Assembly (NCBI RefSeq): GCF_947179515.1
Contig: NC_067480.1
Span: 15,453,877-15,517,876 of the forward strand
Direction of reading: 5' to 3'
From: Apodemus sylvaticus
Taxonomy: Eukaryota > Chordata > Mammalia > Rodentia > Muridae
Length of the DNA stretch: 64,000 bases
The notes below the pieces were generated by a model, which did no database searches, was not told the DNA's origin, and was given only the letters and a program-made list of their open reading frames with translations. Numbering within the stretch: position 1 is the stretch's first letter; each line of letters starts with the position of its first letter. Shown one piece after another: positions 12,394 to 25,790 of this stretch. Position numbers and translations under genes: made by a program.

Positions 12394-13395
12394 TGTGTAA
12401 CAAATGTTCAGAGAACTAATCTTTGGATTTTGCTAATCAGCTTTACTTCTGCTGGCCTCAGTTCCTTCGTGGATAATTCTGAGGACAGAGATAGAGTTCT
12501 TACTACCCAACTCCAAACAACTGAGAAATAAGACAAAGGTATAATCAAAACGGAGCCATGTTGTTTCTACGGATCTGGAATACACAGTTTAGGGCCCCAG
12601 TCAAGCAGCCACACATCTCAGGATGATCATAAACAACACTGGACATGAAAGGCCTCTTTAAAGACCAGTTAAGGATCATGGTCTCGTTTGCAGAGGACCT
12701 ATCCTCAGAGAAATGGGGGACCAACCAAACTGAGCAAAAGTGATATAATTTCCCATCAAAATACTTTTCCTTGGGAAGCTAGGGAGAAGTTGTAGAAATG
12801 GATCTACCTTCGTGAGAAGGAATCTTCAGAGAGAGAGAGAGAGCTAGGAACATTCAAGCCCATTCCCATTCTCACTTATGAAAGACACACTGTATGGTGG
12901 GTCTATGTTACATACTCAATGCACAGAGACAAGATACAGTCTTGCCACAGCCTGCAGGAATTTAAGGCCAACTAAATAGGCAGCTAAGTAATTGTGGAAT
13001 TATAATTTGGCTGCAACACTGTCTATAATTCTTTCTGTGAATCTCTGAGGATATGTTTATATGGGGAAATTAGGCTTAGAATTTCAAAATAATCGATGCA
13101 TAAACTTGCAAAATTTAGTCCTATGTTCAGTTGAGGAGAAATTTCTGAAATTTCCCTCTGTGGAGCCTGATGGTCTTAATATTCCCATTACAGAAGTAAA
13201 CTCAACGGAAGTGTCATCATTATTAGGGGTTCTTAATTAAGATGTGTACAAACTGCTGTCACTTTTTTAAACGTTGCTAAAGAATGAGCCTGGAAATATG
13301 GCTTGGTTTTCTTGTTTCTGTTAAAGAACAGAAAGAAATGAATTCTGAAGACATTTCAAATAGTCAAGAAAATTATGTTTGTTTATTTTTGTTGA
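12392..13395. other. Intergenic DNA, nothing recognised
   Basis: About 1 kb without identifiable repeat or coding sequence, apart from a short (GA)n near 12828-12842. Confidence 0.6.
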
Positions 13396-13866
13396 CTGTA
13401 TTAGTCAGGGTTCTCTAGAGTCCTAGAGTTGCAGAACTTTTGGGTAGTCTCTATATAGTAAGGGAATTTGTTAATGACTTATAGTCTGTAGTCCAACTCC
13501 CAACAATGGTCAGCAGCAGCTGTGAATCGAAATCCAGGATTGAGCAGTTGCTCAGTCGCACAAGGCAAGCCGGCGAAGAAGAGAGAATCGTCCTTCTTCC
13601 AATGTCCTTATGTAGATCTCCAGCAGAAGGTGTGGCCCAAATTAAAGGTGTATGCCACCATGTCTGGATCTACGACTTGCTTTGTCCCAGATGACATTGA
13701 ACTCCAAGAGCTCCCTGTCTTCATCTTCTGGAATTCATAGCCAGATCCAGATCAGAAACCGGTATCTCTCAGCCTCCAGATTAGGCTCACACGTGAGCCT
13801 TCCAATTCTGGAGTGTAGTTCATTCCAGATATAGTCAAGCTGACAACCAGGAATAGCCACTACATT
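13396..13866 (+). repeat. Mouse interspersed repeat (TTAGTCAGGGTTCTCTAGAG family)
   Basis: Starts TTAGTCAGGGTTCTCTAG, continues GTCTCTATATAGTAAGGG, has an internal B1-like part (ATTAAAGGTGTATGCCACCA) and ends AGTCAAGCTGACAACCA. I recognise it as a frequent mouse repeat but cannot assign a family name. Three overlapping plus-strand open frames inside it are not genes. Confidence 0.7.
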
Positions 13867-15002
13867 GACCTATAGTTTCTCTAGGAAACGTTTCCTGCCT
13901 TTTTTTTTTTTTAAAAGTAAGTAGCATGTTCCTCTAAACTTCTGACACTCCTTAGGTACCCACAAATCATCAAATGCAGACATTGACTGAAGTGCACAAA
14001 AACTGGACATGCGCTAAGGCTGGCAAGCACCAACTTGTCTGCAGAACATACTATACTATAAGAACTATAAGAAAAGTAAAGAAATTCTCCTTCAGGAAAA
14101 GACCTGCAGATAACATCAGGACATTCACTGACACTTCGAGAGGGAAATAGGGGCCAGACTCACTAAGTCTCCAAACAATGTATTGTCATAAAGAAAGAAA
14201 ATTTAGTAGACCCCGAAGGAATACCTTGTACTGCTGATATCTATATTGTGAAATATGGTAGTTGAATTTAATATTCAGTAATATTTTGCTGAAATAACTA
14301 CAATGAGCTGACATATGTGATGTCATTTATTGCAACTCCATTAGGAAAGAAAAAGTTTATTTATAGGAGCCTCGCTAAAGAAATAAATGATATTTGTTTT
14401 CGTGAGAAAGTATAGGAAGAAGAATGAAGCTCAATAAGAAAGAATGGAGATGTAAAAAACTCTGAATAGGATAGTAAAATGAACACGAACAATAAAATAA
14501 TGTTTTGTATTATATCATTATCTAAAAACTACCATCGAAACAGTTTTCTCTTCACTGTGGTTAAAATTAAATGAAGAGATCTGTTAGGGAAAGTGAAGTA
14601 GATGGATTATTTTTCCTAGTCCTCCAACAAAATAAAACACGAAATTCTTGACATTACATATTAAATGCAAGAAAATTGATAGGTCGATAAAGGGACAGTG
14701 GATGCAGATACTGGAACCCCACTCCCTATTTGCAGCTGTTGAGTCCCAGGATTTTTTTTTTTTAATGTATCACATACTAGAGAAACGATGTCAGCAAAGA
14801 TAATGGCCTAGAAATATCAGTGAGTACAGGTAGAAAAGAAAATACCAACAAAGTCCCGTTCTCTCTAACCACAGGACAAGAGGAAGAACCTACTAGCAAC
14901 ACAGAGACATTCCGTAAATAGCCAGTCTACTCCAACAAAATTCTGTCTGTTGAATTAGTTTTATTTATTTATTTTGTTGTTTTTTAAACAGTCTTTTAAA
15001 AA
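13867..15002. other. Intergenic AT-rich DNA
   Basis: Nothing recognisable beyond short T runs (near 13902 and 14752) and AT-rich sequence. Confidence 0.6.
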
Positions 15003-15284
15003 CGATTTATTTTATTTACTTTATTATATGAGTACACTGTAGCTGTACTGATGGTTGTGAGCCATCATGTGGCTGGGGATTGAATTCAGGACCTTTCCTC
15101 GCTCCAGTCCAAAGATTTATTTATTATATGTAAGTACACTGCTGTAGCTCTCTTCAGATGCACCAGAAGAGGGCGTCAGATCTCATTACAGATGACTGTG
15201 AGACACCATGCGGTTGCTGGGATTTGAACTCAGGACCTTCAGAAGAGCAGTCAATGCTCTTAACCGCTGAGCCATCCCTAGTCC
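15003..15284 (-). repeat. Two adjacent B2 SINEs (first truncated)
   Basis: Reverse-strand B2 sequence occurs twice head to tail: a partial copy at 15003-15110 (GAGTACACTGTAGCTGTACT, GAGCCATCATGTGGCTGGG) and a fuller copy at 15111-15284 ending CTCTTAACCGCTGAGCCATC. Confidence 0.9.
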
Positions 15285-17194
15285 GATGAATTGGTTTTAA
15301 AACGGTTTCGTTGAGCCACAGGAGCAGAGACCAAGCAGGGAGACTGAAGCTTCCCCTTTGTAAGAGTGGGGACCCAACTCTTACAAACTGGACAGTGTCA
15401 ATGATGGTTACATGAGGGCAGAAGGTGCCATACTCCTTACAACACCAGGGGCGGACACGTAATGAGCCCATACCATCTGTACATCCATACCATCTGGCAT
15501 CTGTATGTGTATCGTCCCCCTCCCCGCCCTGAGTCGGTACCATAAACCTGGTGGCGCTAGCCCAAAGGTGTCAGGGAACAGTAACAAAATGATTCTGTCC
15601 ATGTGGTGCCAGTGGCGGCAGTCACGAACTTCCACCCATCAGCATCAAGAAAGGCTGAATGAAGAATCCGGGTGTGTCTGTTACTAAGTGCAACTTTATT
15701 TCCCTGGCCGAGGTAAGGTAGAGAGAACCGATATGATCAGAAGCAAAAATACAACCCACAGTCACACGATATAATATGTAAAAGTTTCAGGTTTAAAGGT
15801 ACCTGTAGTAAAACCAGAAAATGCCAAGTTGAGTGATATGTAATCAGTAGGAGGTAAGATTATGTGCTGGAGTCACCTCATTAGATTTAAAAGTAATCTT
15901 CATAGAAGGTTTTAAACAATTACAAATATGCTTGAAATGGATGGAAAACACAAATTGTGGTGCAGCTGACGCCTGCTAGCTGAGTGTCTGGGGAGGGGGA
16001 TCATTCAAGTCCAGGAGTTTGGTGTCAGTCTGGGCAGTAGAGGAAAATCCCATACTGACCATGGAGGAGGAGGAGGAGGAGGAGGAGGAGGAGGAGGAGG
16101 AGGAGGAGGAGGAGGAGGAGGGGGAAGAGGACGACAAAGAGAAAGGTAAATGAAGAAGCAATCCAGAAAGAAACAGAAGATAAGAGAGATGGAAAGACTT
16201 TAGAAATCGAAAGGTATGATTCTAAACCAAAAGCTTTTAGTGGTGGAGCTTGATAGCCCAGCGGAGATGACTGAGGAAATCGTCAGAAATTAGAATAATT
16301 AGGAACTAGAAACGGTGGAAATGATGCAACCTAAATAACAGAGAGACACTAGACTAAAAAAAAAAAAAAAGTGGAATATTGGATACCTGTGGAACTGTGA
16401 CAAGAAATGTAACATCTCTGTCACCAGAGTCTTGACAAAGCAGAGGGAGGGCTAGCATTGAGAGGTGGCTTTTCTCTTAAGGACTGAAGACTTCCCAGAT
16501 CAGACAGACACGCAACCCTGAAGTGTCCAGAAGCTGAGAAAGGCCCGGAGGGAAAGCCTAACGAAAACCTGGAAAGGACATATTAGAAACCAACTTCTGA
16601 GAACACCAGGATCTGGGAAGCCTTGCAACAGAAAGGACCGTTTGTTTCATCGTAGCAGAAAATCAGTTGAGTGACAGGAGCCCTCGCAGGGGGAGCCCGG
16701 GAGAGTGGCAGTACATTTCTCACGCCCTGAAAGAACAGAGCTGCCATCCCCAAATCCTATGTCCAACCAGAATATGTTTCAGGAGTGACTGGATAATCAA
16801 GATGTTCACAGGTAATATAAACTGAAAGATGTTGTTATTGTTGGACCCTCGCTCGCCCCCTTGATAACAGTTTGAAGGGAAATTTAAACAGAAATAAGAC
16901 AACAGAAGGAACACTGGCATGACAAACAAAAGGGGAGAGGGGTTAAGTGAGAAAATTCATGGGTATTAGCATACAGATTTCCCTTCCTTTTTGCATTTTC
17001 TAAATAATCCTCCATAAGGGGAAAAATTATTATAATATCTGATGTTATTCTGATACACATGCACTATAAATACTTTAGCATTTAAAGGGGGGACAGGAAA
17101 TGGAAAAGTTCCTAAGTTATATTTGGACAGAGAAAAAAGTTTCAGTTGGGGAAGTACCTCCTTGAAATACATTTGTGGAGCATTTTCTCAATTA
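15285..17194. other. Intergenic DNA with a (GGA)n tract
   Basis: No exon is recognised. The main feature is the (GGA)n at 16063-16120. Open frames over it encode homopolymeric Ser or Glu and are artefacts. Confidence 0.6.
16063..16120. repeat. (GGA)n trinucleotide repeat
   Basis: About 19 uninterrupted GGA units, followed by GGGGAAGAGGA. Confidence 0.97.
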
Positions 17195-17480
17195 GCGATC
17201 AAGGGTGGGAGGGCCCATTGTGAGTGGTGCCATCCCTGGGCTGGTAGTCTTGGGTTCTATAAGAGAGCAGGCTGAGCAATTCAGGGGAAGCAAGCCAGTA
17301 AGGAACATCCCTCCATGGCCTCTGCATCAGCTCCTGCATCCTGACCTGCTTGAGTTCCAGTCCTCACTTCCTTTGGTGATGAACAGCAGTGTGGAAGTGT
17401 AAGCTGAAAAAACCCTTTCCTCCCCAACTTGCTTCTTGGTCATGATGTTTGTGCAGGAATAGAAACCCTAAGACAACTTC
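17195..17480 (+). repeat. Mouse interspersed repeat, family X copy 2
   Basis: Same block order as 2795-3115: GGCCCATTGTGAGTGGTGCC, GAGCAGGCTGAGCAA, CCATGGCCTCTGCATCAGC, GTGTGGAAGTGTAAGC, CCTTTCCTCCCCAACTTGC, ending AGAAACCCTAAGACAAC. Confidence 0.75.
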
Positions 17481-17540
17481 CATGAGAGATATACCCATCC
17501 TTGTGAACGTGCAAACATGCCTATGTACATAAATGTATAC

Positions 17541-17542
<2 letters not shown>

Positions 17543-17591
<49 letters not shown>
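17543..17591. repeat. (CA)n microsatellite
   Basis: About 24 uninterrupted CA units. Confidence 0.97.
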
Positions 17592-17799
17592 CGAGACACA
17601 CATTTTATCCATTAGCATTAGTTTCTCCCAGGAAGGATAAAAAGGCATAACTCTATTGGAAACATTAGGATACTCAACATTTGAAATGCCAGAGCCCATT
17701 CCATCTCTGCTACCTTTTGCTACAGTTCCTTGATCTTGTTCAGAGAGTTCAACCAGTATACATGGCTGAAGGGTGTTTAATATTATTGATTAGAAGAGA

Positions 17800-18325
17800 C
17801 AAATGAACCCCACATATACATTACAAAACCCAGACACTATTGATGCCCACAAGTACTTGCTGACCGGAGCTGGTATAGCTGTCAGCTGGCAGGCTCTGCT
17901 AGTGCCTGACAAATACAGAGGGGGACACTCTCAGCCAGCCATTGAACTGAGCACAGGGTCCCCAATGGAGGAGCTAGAGAAAGGACCCAAGGAGCTGAAG
18001 GGGTTTGCAGCACCAGAGGAGGAAGAACAATATGAGCCAGAGCTCCCAGGGCAAAACCATCAACGAAAGAGTACACATGTAGTTACCCATGGCTCCAGAC
18101 AGATAGGCAGCAGAGGATGGCCTTGTTGGACATCAAAGGGAGGAGAGGCCCTTGGTCCTGAAAAGGCTCGATGCTGCAGTGTGGGGGAATACCAGGACAG
18201 GGAAGCAGGAGAGAGTTGATTGGGGAACAAGGAAAGGGAAGATGGGTTATGAGACTTTTGGGGGGGGGGGACTAGGAAAGGAGACAACATTTGAAATGTA
18301 AATGAAGAATATATCTTAGAAAAAA
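17800..18325 (+). mobile_element. L1 3' UTR fragment (Lx/L1Md type)
   Basis: Characteristic mouse L1 3' UTR text in order: ACAAGTACTTGCTGACCGG, TGCCTGACAAATACAGAGG, GCCAGCCATTGAACTGAGC, GGGTCCCCAATGGAGGAGC, GCAGAGGATGGCCTTGTTGG, GAGGCCCTTGGTCCTG, and ending ACATTTGAAATGTAAATGAA. The 138-codon plus-strand frame over it is not a gene. Confidence 0.9.
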
Positions 18326-19290
18326 AGTAAAAAAAAAAAAAGAAAAAGAAAAAGAAACAAATGAAAGGTAGGGCAAGACGCACTCCCGTGAGGGCGGGCA
18401 ATAAAATTTTACTAAAAAAAAAAAAAAGAGCAAAGAGAATATTGATGACAGGACAATATTGGGAAAGGAGAACAAGACACAAAGTGTGTCCTTTTGAGAA
18501 CCTATCAAGGGCTTACTGCTTCTCTAGTTACCATCTTCTATTGGACCAGGAAACAATCATATAGAAGAGGCAGTTGTGGAATTCATTTCTTCCCTAAGTT
18601 ATAATTAATTTTCTTGAAGCTTGTGCTCTGAGAAGTTAAGTGGCATAGGAACTGAGGAAAGTGTGGGGTATCTACATCACAGTCAGGTAGAGTCCAGCAG
18701 AGCAGCCTTAGTATGGAGGACAGAAGCCAATGGCAGAACGGCAGAGCATGCTGGGAAGAGTCAGTGGCCACACTCAGACCTCAAGACCGGATGGGAAATG
18801 TACCTTCTCCTTTGCAAATAGGAAACAACAGGCTGATGATCTGTGGGAGGCTTCCACAGAGGTGATGAGAAGCAAAACTTAGGCCATTAAATCACCCTTA
18901 CTGATGATAACCACTGTCACTTTCTCTTCTTTCTCTCGGCGCTTTCCTTCAATAGGAACAAACTTCCAAAGTCAAGCAATTGTCAGCTGGGTACCCACCC
19001 CACTAAAGGAGCTAACAGATCAACCCGAAGCCATTTTAACAGGATAACCCTTATAAAAATTCATAGTTACTTACTAAACAGTGACGTTGGATTACGTCTG
19101 CATTTTCATTCACTGTAATTGAACAAAGTCTCTGATAGATATATAAGCCTTAAACTATGTCAAACCAAACTTAGGCAAGGCACTGCCTTCCACACTGCTT
19201 TAACAGCCTTGTGCATTACATTCTCTCCAAAATGAAGTCAGAAAATAAGGAAGGATACATTTTAACTTTTACTTATGTGACTTTTTAGTG
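18326..19290. other. Intergenic DNA, nothing recognised
   Basis: A-rich tail-like sequence directly after the L1 3' UTR, then about 0.9 kb without recognisable content. Confidence 0.6.
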
Positions 19291-19500
19291 TGTGCTTGCT
19301 CATGCACTCCTGCGTGTGTGCATGCATGCATGCAAGTGTGTGTACAATGTGCCTACAGAGGCCATAAAGAGGGTCAGACTTCCTGAAGCTGCTGCTGTCA
19401 CAGGTGACTGTTAGCACCAGACATGGGTGCTGGGATTGAACTCCTGACCTTCACAAGAGTAACCAGCGGCCTTAATTACTAAGTCATCTCTTCAGCCCCC
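19291..19500 (-). repeat. B3-type SINE
   Basis: Starts in a GTGTGTGCATGCATGCATGC-type stretch, then GCCTACAGAGGCCATAAAGA, GGGTGCTGGGATTGAACTCC, and ends AAGTCATCTCTTCAGCCCC, the reverse of a B2/B3 tRNA-derived head. Confidence 0.8.
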
Positions 19501-21430
19501 TCCCCTCAGAACAGGTTTGCAAGATAAAATTTTCACATAAGTATCCACTTGCTATCATGAGGTCCACATAATAACGTATAATTCCATCTTTCCAGCCACA
19601 AAGTATTCTACGTTTGTCAGTGCAGAATTTGCATTCACTAAGTTCTTAATTCAGACTGTAATTGACTCAAAAGAACAATCAAGTCATAGGAGTTTTCCTG
19701 TTTAAATTATGTACATATTTGTAAGTGCATGCTCTCAGGTGATTACCATTAGAGATCTTTCATTCTAATGACATATTTGCATTTAGATGAGGATTCTGTC
19801 TTGTCATTCAGTAGGATTAATGAACAGAAGACTGGCAGGGACATCTTGTCTGTGTCCCAGGGTTTCCTAACCTCCATCTTGATGCTCTCACCTGGGTACA
19901 CAGTGGGCTTACCACCAGAAGGAGCTCAGCTTCAGTTCTTTATGAAAACTGCTTCGGTGTGTTGTTGCCAGGTGTGTGCAGGGCTAAACTAATATCCAAA
20001 GAGTACCAACTGTCCCTTTCCCCTCATTTCATGCTGCAGTTTGACTACCCAACCAGAGACACCACCCGCACCCTAATAAAATTCATTACCTAGAGCTGTA
20101 TAAAATAGATTTCAAGTAGAGGGGGAAAAATCCATCTTATCAGTTCTCTGGAAAAAAAAATATTTCTAGTAAACAAAGCATTGTAATATTATGAGTCGAC
20201 TTCCTTAGCATTAGGTAGAAGTGTGTGAGCTTCATAGCTAGAGACTTCAGAACTATTCATGTAGATCCATTCCTGGGAAATACAGAGGAGCCCCAAGTAT
20301 TCCCAAGTAAAGACGGTCAGTTCCTTAACCTATCCTTTCTTGTCCTTTGAACAAGTAAGTGCTCAGTTTAAAAGGCTCTCTTTCCAGGGAGACCCTCTCC
20401 TAGCATCTGCCAACCAGAGCCTTTTAAGGAAGGGAGGCTCCCACCACAAGTTAGCAAGCTTAATCAACAAGTTGACATGTCAAGAAACATTACCAAACAG
20501 TCTGATGACCACACCTTCCTTATAAGGTGCCATGGTGTTGCACCCTTGCTTTATTACTTGGGAAATTTACATGCGTTCTACTGACTCAGTTCTACAAGTC
20601 ATAAATCTGCTCTTGGGTCCACATATTGTTCAGTAACAACCATCTCAGAGATGCTGCTTGGAAATGTTTGCAGACGCACATGGCAAGCTTTGGTCCTCCA
20701 TGCTAAATCATAACAGGGTCACAGAAGTCACAAATAATGTAGTTCAGGTGGACCCTTGACTGAAGTCTGTTGAGGTAAGAGATATGCCACAAGAGTCCCT
20801 ATTTTCGAGTCTTCCTCTGGCCTTTCCCTTCCTATAGACCCTGGACTTTCCTCATCCTCATATCTGCTATCAAGTAAACAATAGCTCCGTGCCCTTTGTG
20901 TCCAGGTTCTTTGAAGCCTCCTAGCCCATCCCCATGCCCCAGCGTGCTCAGCACAAACCTGCCAAGCATTGTGCAATGACTCGCAGTCTCCCAGGTCTTC
21001 TCACAAGTGACTAACCATTTCCTGTTGGCTCCCTGTAAGTGCTTCTTTTTCCTGTTGAGGAAAGGAGAGAGGAAGTAGGGAAGGGAAGTAGGAAGGGAGG
21101 GAGGAAGATTCTGTAATTGATCTGTGAAAGAAAAATCTGAGCACTTGACATTTTTTATTATTTAAGAAATAAAAATACAAAATATGTTTGGATTCGTGCA
21201 TTTCCACTTATGCTACCTTTATACTGATTTACTTTCCCCTCTGCCCAAATCTCCACCATCTCCTGCTCCTCCTCTTCCACCCCACGATAGCTCCCTTCTG
21301 TTTTCATTCCCACAAGTATTCTATTATGCCCTTTCCTCACCATAAGATTTCTTCCCTGTCCCACTGAGCCCTTTCTAGTTTACTGACCTGTATCCACACG
21401 TGTACTCGCACATACAAAACCAAACTTTAC
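19501..21430. other. Intergenic DNA, nothing recognised
   Basis: About 1.9 kb with no supportable exon and only a short purine-rich patch near 21056-21110. Confidence 0.6.
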
Positions 21431-21660
21431 GTTCCACATAGGAGAGAAAACCTCTTTTGTTGTTTGTTTGTTTGTCTTTCTGATTCGGGGTTACTTTGGG
21501 TCACCTCATTTCTACCTTCACACATTTTCCTGAAAGTGTCGTGATTTCCCTTTCTGGCTGAATTAAGTTCTATGGTGCATATGAACCACACTTTTTATTT
21601 GTTTAGGGTTGACTGACATCTAGGATTTCTCTATTTTCTTGGTATTGAGTCCTGAAGTCA
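21431..21660 (-). mobile_element. Degraded L1 ORF2 3'-end fragment
   Basis: Contains TTGTTTGTCTTTCTGATTC, GGTCACCTCATTTC and GTTCTATGGTGCATATGAACC in the order of the reverse-strand 3' end of mouse L1 ORF2, strongly diverged. Confidence 0.5.
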
Positions 21661-22700
21661 TAGCTATGTCTCTGTATGCTGCCTATGCGCAAAGACAGAC
21701 AGAGAGATGAGACAGAGAAGTCCTTGTCACAGAGCTGATGATGAGTGTGACGGGAATGGGAACGCCGAGTGCTGATGACATTCTTGTTTCATGCCAACTG
21801 GTTTCACCTGGATGGCCAATAAAAGAAGTCAGGAAAACCTGTGTTTCTGCAACTGCCTGCATGAACTGCTTGCTGCCAAAGCCAGGCTTTGCAGTAGTAG
21901 TGCGTCCCTTGTAAACGTGTTCCACAAGATTTAGTTTCCACCTGTGTGCTCTTTTTCTTTTTTACCTCTTTTCTTGAAAATTTAAAAATCACTAATCATA
22001 TTTCTCGCAGATTTCAAAGTCTCTATGTAGACATAAAGATAATAAATATTGAGTAGGGTAGAAATTCCATGTTTGCTGTGTGTATTCCATTACCTTTCAT
22101 ATCTAATTACTTGGAATCCTCTGCTCCCGGTTTCTTTCCTCTTCAACTGTTTTCTTCTGAACATTTTAACATCACTGTAAACATACATATTCAATTCCCA
22201 CTGGCCACGGTCCTTTGATAAACCAGAGCTTATCAGTAGTAATAACATGAACACATTAAAAAACAGACAAGAAGAAAGATTACTTTATGTTTCTTGTTAT
22301 TAGATTATTGAATGACTAACCATTTGTAAGTGTCTCTAATTGGGGCTACACAAACAGTGATAATCACAATGCCAAAAATAATTGGCAACAAAATTATTTT
22401 ATGTAAAATTTTCAACTAGGAATTCTGTGTACAGAAAGTGGTGTGTTTTTAGGGTTATAGGACCAAAATAAATAACATTCTTAAAAATATCAGAGGTTAC
22501 TTTTATTTAAAAGATTTTGAATAAATATATAAACAATAAGTGAGAATCAACTTTTCCTATTAATTCATATGAAATTTTATTGTGTACCATGCTTTGATAC
22601 TTTAATAATTTTACCTTTGAGATATGTTCTGTAAGTGCCAATGAGCAGATTTTAAATGTTGAGTATTTTTTCTGATATAACAAAAAGAAAGCAAATCATT
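21661..22700. other. Intergenic AT-rich DNA
   Basis: No gene or clear repeat recognised. Confidence 0.6.
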
Positions 22701-22706
22701 CACATG

Positions 22707-22743
<37 letters not shown>

Positions 22744-22878
22744 AAAAACTACTGCTGGTTGTAGAGGACACAAATTTGGTTTCCAGAACAGGTATCAGAC
22801 TCACAACCAGCTCCAGCTCCAAAAAATCCAAAGCCATCTTCTAGCCTCTGAAGAAATTTGGAAGCATCAGTACATTCA

Positions 22879-22910
<32 letters not shown>

Positions 22911-22911
22911 T
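22701..22911 (+). repeat. (CA)n / B3-like SINE / (CA)n block
   Basis: A CA run (22710-22741), then a degraded B3-like segment (TGGTTGTAGAGGACACAAAT, GACTCACAACCAGCTCCAG, CATCTTCTAGCCTCTG), then a second interrupted CA run (22879-22910). Confidence 0.65.
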
Positions 22912-23110
22912 TTCTTAAAAGACAGGCTTTACTTAACTTTTAAGGAAGCTGTCAAACTCTTTTCCAAAGTAGTTTCTCCATTTCATACCTCACCAGCAGT
23001 GTAAAAGGTTCTAGGGTGTTACTGTCAATAGCTTTTATTTGTCACAGTTCTAACCCTGGTGTTAGAATGATACTTAGTATCAATAGTTGAAATTTTCATC
23101 ACTCTATCCC
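22912..23110 (-). mobile_element. Degraded L1 ORF2 fragment
   Basis: Resembles reverse-strand L1: AACTCTTTTCCAAAGTAG and CCAGCAGTGTAAAAGGTTC in the order seen in the ORF2 3' end. Old and short. Confidence 0.4.
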
Positions 23111-23769
23111 TTTACAGAAGTTTACTTTTCCCCAGAAGAGCAGCCCTGCTACAGTTTTTAATCACATCTCTTTGATAAGATATAGAGAGGAATACTTTGA
23201 TTCTTTTGTAATTGGCTGTTTATTTTTTTCTGATTGATACTCTTGAGAACTTGGTGGAAGAGGATAGATTCTGGCAGCAGGGATTTCATCTGTGGTGTAT
23301 GAGCTCCGTCATGATTTCTTTTCTTTTTCTAAGCTGTGTCTTTTAAGAGCAAAAGTTCTAAGTTTGAAGTCTAATTTAAATTTCGGAGCAATTTTATTTC
23401 TAAACACAGCATTTTTACTGTGATTGCAACAAAGTCATACACATCTTCGCTTCAGCTCTTGGGGCTGATTCGGATTCCCCTTAGCTTTTTCCCAAAAGCA
23501 CTCTCAGCCCTGCATCTGTTCTGGCCCATCTCTGCTCCTTTGAGTCAGTTACAGATCCACAGAAACACTAGCTAGCCCCACCCACCCACCCCAACCCCCC
23601 TGCCGTGGCCTCTCTGGGCTAAGATGCAGGTAGGCGATATTTTTTTACTATCCTTCTCGTCCTCCATTCCTCTTCAGAATTATTTTTTTTGCCCTGCAGC
23701 AGGCTGCATGCAGAAGCCCCTCCTCCCACCTCCCTCCACTTCCTCCCTCCCCACCCCACCCCCACCCCT

Positions 23770-23895
23770 TTTTTTGAGCTGGGTTTCTCTGTATAGCTCT
23801 TGTTGTCCAGGAACTCACTCTGTAGACCAGGCTGGCCTTGAACTCAGAAATCCGCCTGCCTCTGCCTCCCAACCATGCGCCACCACCGCCCAGCT
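23770..23895 (-). repeat. B1 SINE
   Basis: Reverse-strand B1: GGGTTTCTCTGTATAGCTC, GACCAGGCTGGCCTTGAAC, CGCCTGCCTCTGCCTCCC, CCACCACCGCCCAGC. Confidence 0.95.
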
Positions 23896-25790
23896 CTCCC
23901 TCCACTTCCTGGAGACTCCACATCTTGGCATAACTGGTCTCCTTAGCTCTCTTCCACTGCCCCTCTTAACCTTTCCTTCTAGACTGTTTGCAATTGTTTC
24001 TGTCACCTGCTGACCAGAACAGGCACTCTGTAACAGGGACCCCACAGCACCCACACTTGCCTAGCTTCTGGAGTGAGTAACAGCAACCAAAACTGGGACA
24101 CCCACCCAACCATACAAGGCCAGATATCTACAAGAAAAACTGCAAACGTCATAACTGCAGAAACATAGATCCCAATATAAAACATACAAATGTGAATAGC
24201 TATGACACCATGCCTCTTCCTTCTAAAGGCAATATTTTAAATTTACCTTCCCGAGTAGAATGTTAACAGAACACTGGAGAGAGGAAGGTAGATGTGCATG
24301 CTCGCCAAAATGGTGGTCAGTTGATAAAATGTCAAGAAATATCCTGGGTTTATCAAAATTATCTTTTATGACTTTCAAAACCATAATATGCTCATGCGCA
24401 GACCCCATGGATGTCATGGCCGGCTACAGCGTTTCTCAAGCTTCTTTGGCTAGTAACTGGGTCTTCTTTTCTGATCTCTATATTACCATCAGTACTTGGG
24501 CGGTGAGTGGGCAGCACTGAACAACGTTTCAGTTACTTTTACTGAAATGTGGGACGCTCTGTGGTGGAAATGTTGGGCGTCGGAGGATGGATCCTGAAGG
24601 CACTATTGGGGTTGACCAGTTAGTTCTTTGGAAGCCTGGACAGCTTCCCATTGCAATCCCAGATGTTATCCAGCCTCTGTCACCCAACTACAGCTTCATG
24701 CAGGAGACTTGACTCAAACACTCACTGATGGCTCAGCATGGCCAGGGTCTGAAGAGTGAGCACCCAGCTTCAGTACTTATTTGAGATTATAGTCTTACCC
24801 AACAGAGTCCCCTGCTCTAGGGATTCTGGGCTGAAGATTGGAAAAACCACTCAGCTGTTGGGGTTCAAAATTCCCTCCTACTTTGTGTTCCTTCAGGATC
24901 TATCAAGCCTCACACGTGTACGGCAGGAAAGACTAAAGATCAGAATGACGTTTACTGCTGTGCTTTGACATCCCTGAGAGGTCCATTTACCCCACAGAAT
25001 GTGAGCTGTGTGCTTCAGAGCCCAGCTAGTTGCAAGCGCGGATTAAGCACATGAATAAAGTATAAGGCATTTATAGACCACGGAAGGTGCTTTGCACATG
25101 GTAAACCTACTTATATTTTACCTAAGCATTTTCAATCCCTGGACTGAATGCAAACCCATAACCAATTTTGTGTTCTGAGCAATAACGTCATCTGGAGCCT
25201 AGCCCGCAAGGAAACTACCCCAGCATGGTTTGGCTGTCTTCTGCAACAAGGCGTGCGGTCTCTTTGGTGGTCTTCCAATCCAGTTTGACAGGTTACCCAA
25301 TGGCAATGGCTGTAACCTGTACTCTTTGGGAGGTCTTTGGAGCTTTTTCTGGCCAATAAATCCTAGAGAGTTATCCCACACTTGTTACTGGGAGGATTAT
25401 TGTTTAGTTATCCCTGGCTTCTGGGACTGGCATCACCAATTCCAAGCACGGCATCTCTGTTCCAAGTATCTTCCCCCCCCCCCCCCCCCGTGTTTTAAAA
25501 TAAAGTATTGGATTTCCATGTGTCTTCTTTGTATATCTTTATTTTTCATTAACCCTTTCTCGTACCTCATCTTCTCTACTGTTTCTACATCCTCCATGTT
25601 TAACCCTTGCCACCCCTAGTAATCCCTTCTATCCTCAAAGTACACGCATCCTTCTGTCTCCGCCCCATCAAGTCCTCTGCTCCCCTCCAAGACAACTTTC
25701 TTGTTTCTAATTTCTACAGACTTTCCAACCGTAACAAACGAATCTGAAAAGTCAAATCCGGGATCCACACATGAGAGATAAGATGCAGCA
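23896..25790. other. Intergenic DNA with an 18-C run
   Basis: No exon or repeat recognised except a homopolymer of 18 C at 25473-25490. Confidence 0.6.

Noticed and set aside
17803..18219. 138-codon plus-strand open frame
   Set aside because: Lies entirely in an L1 3' UTR, which is recognisable along its length.
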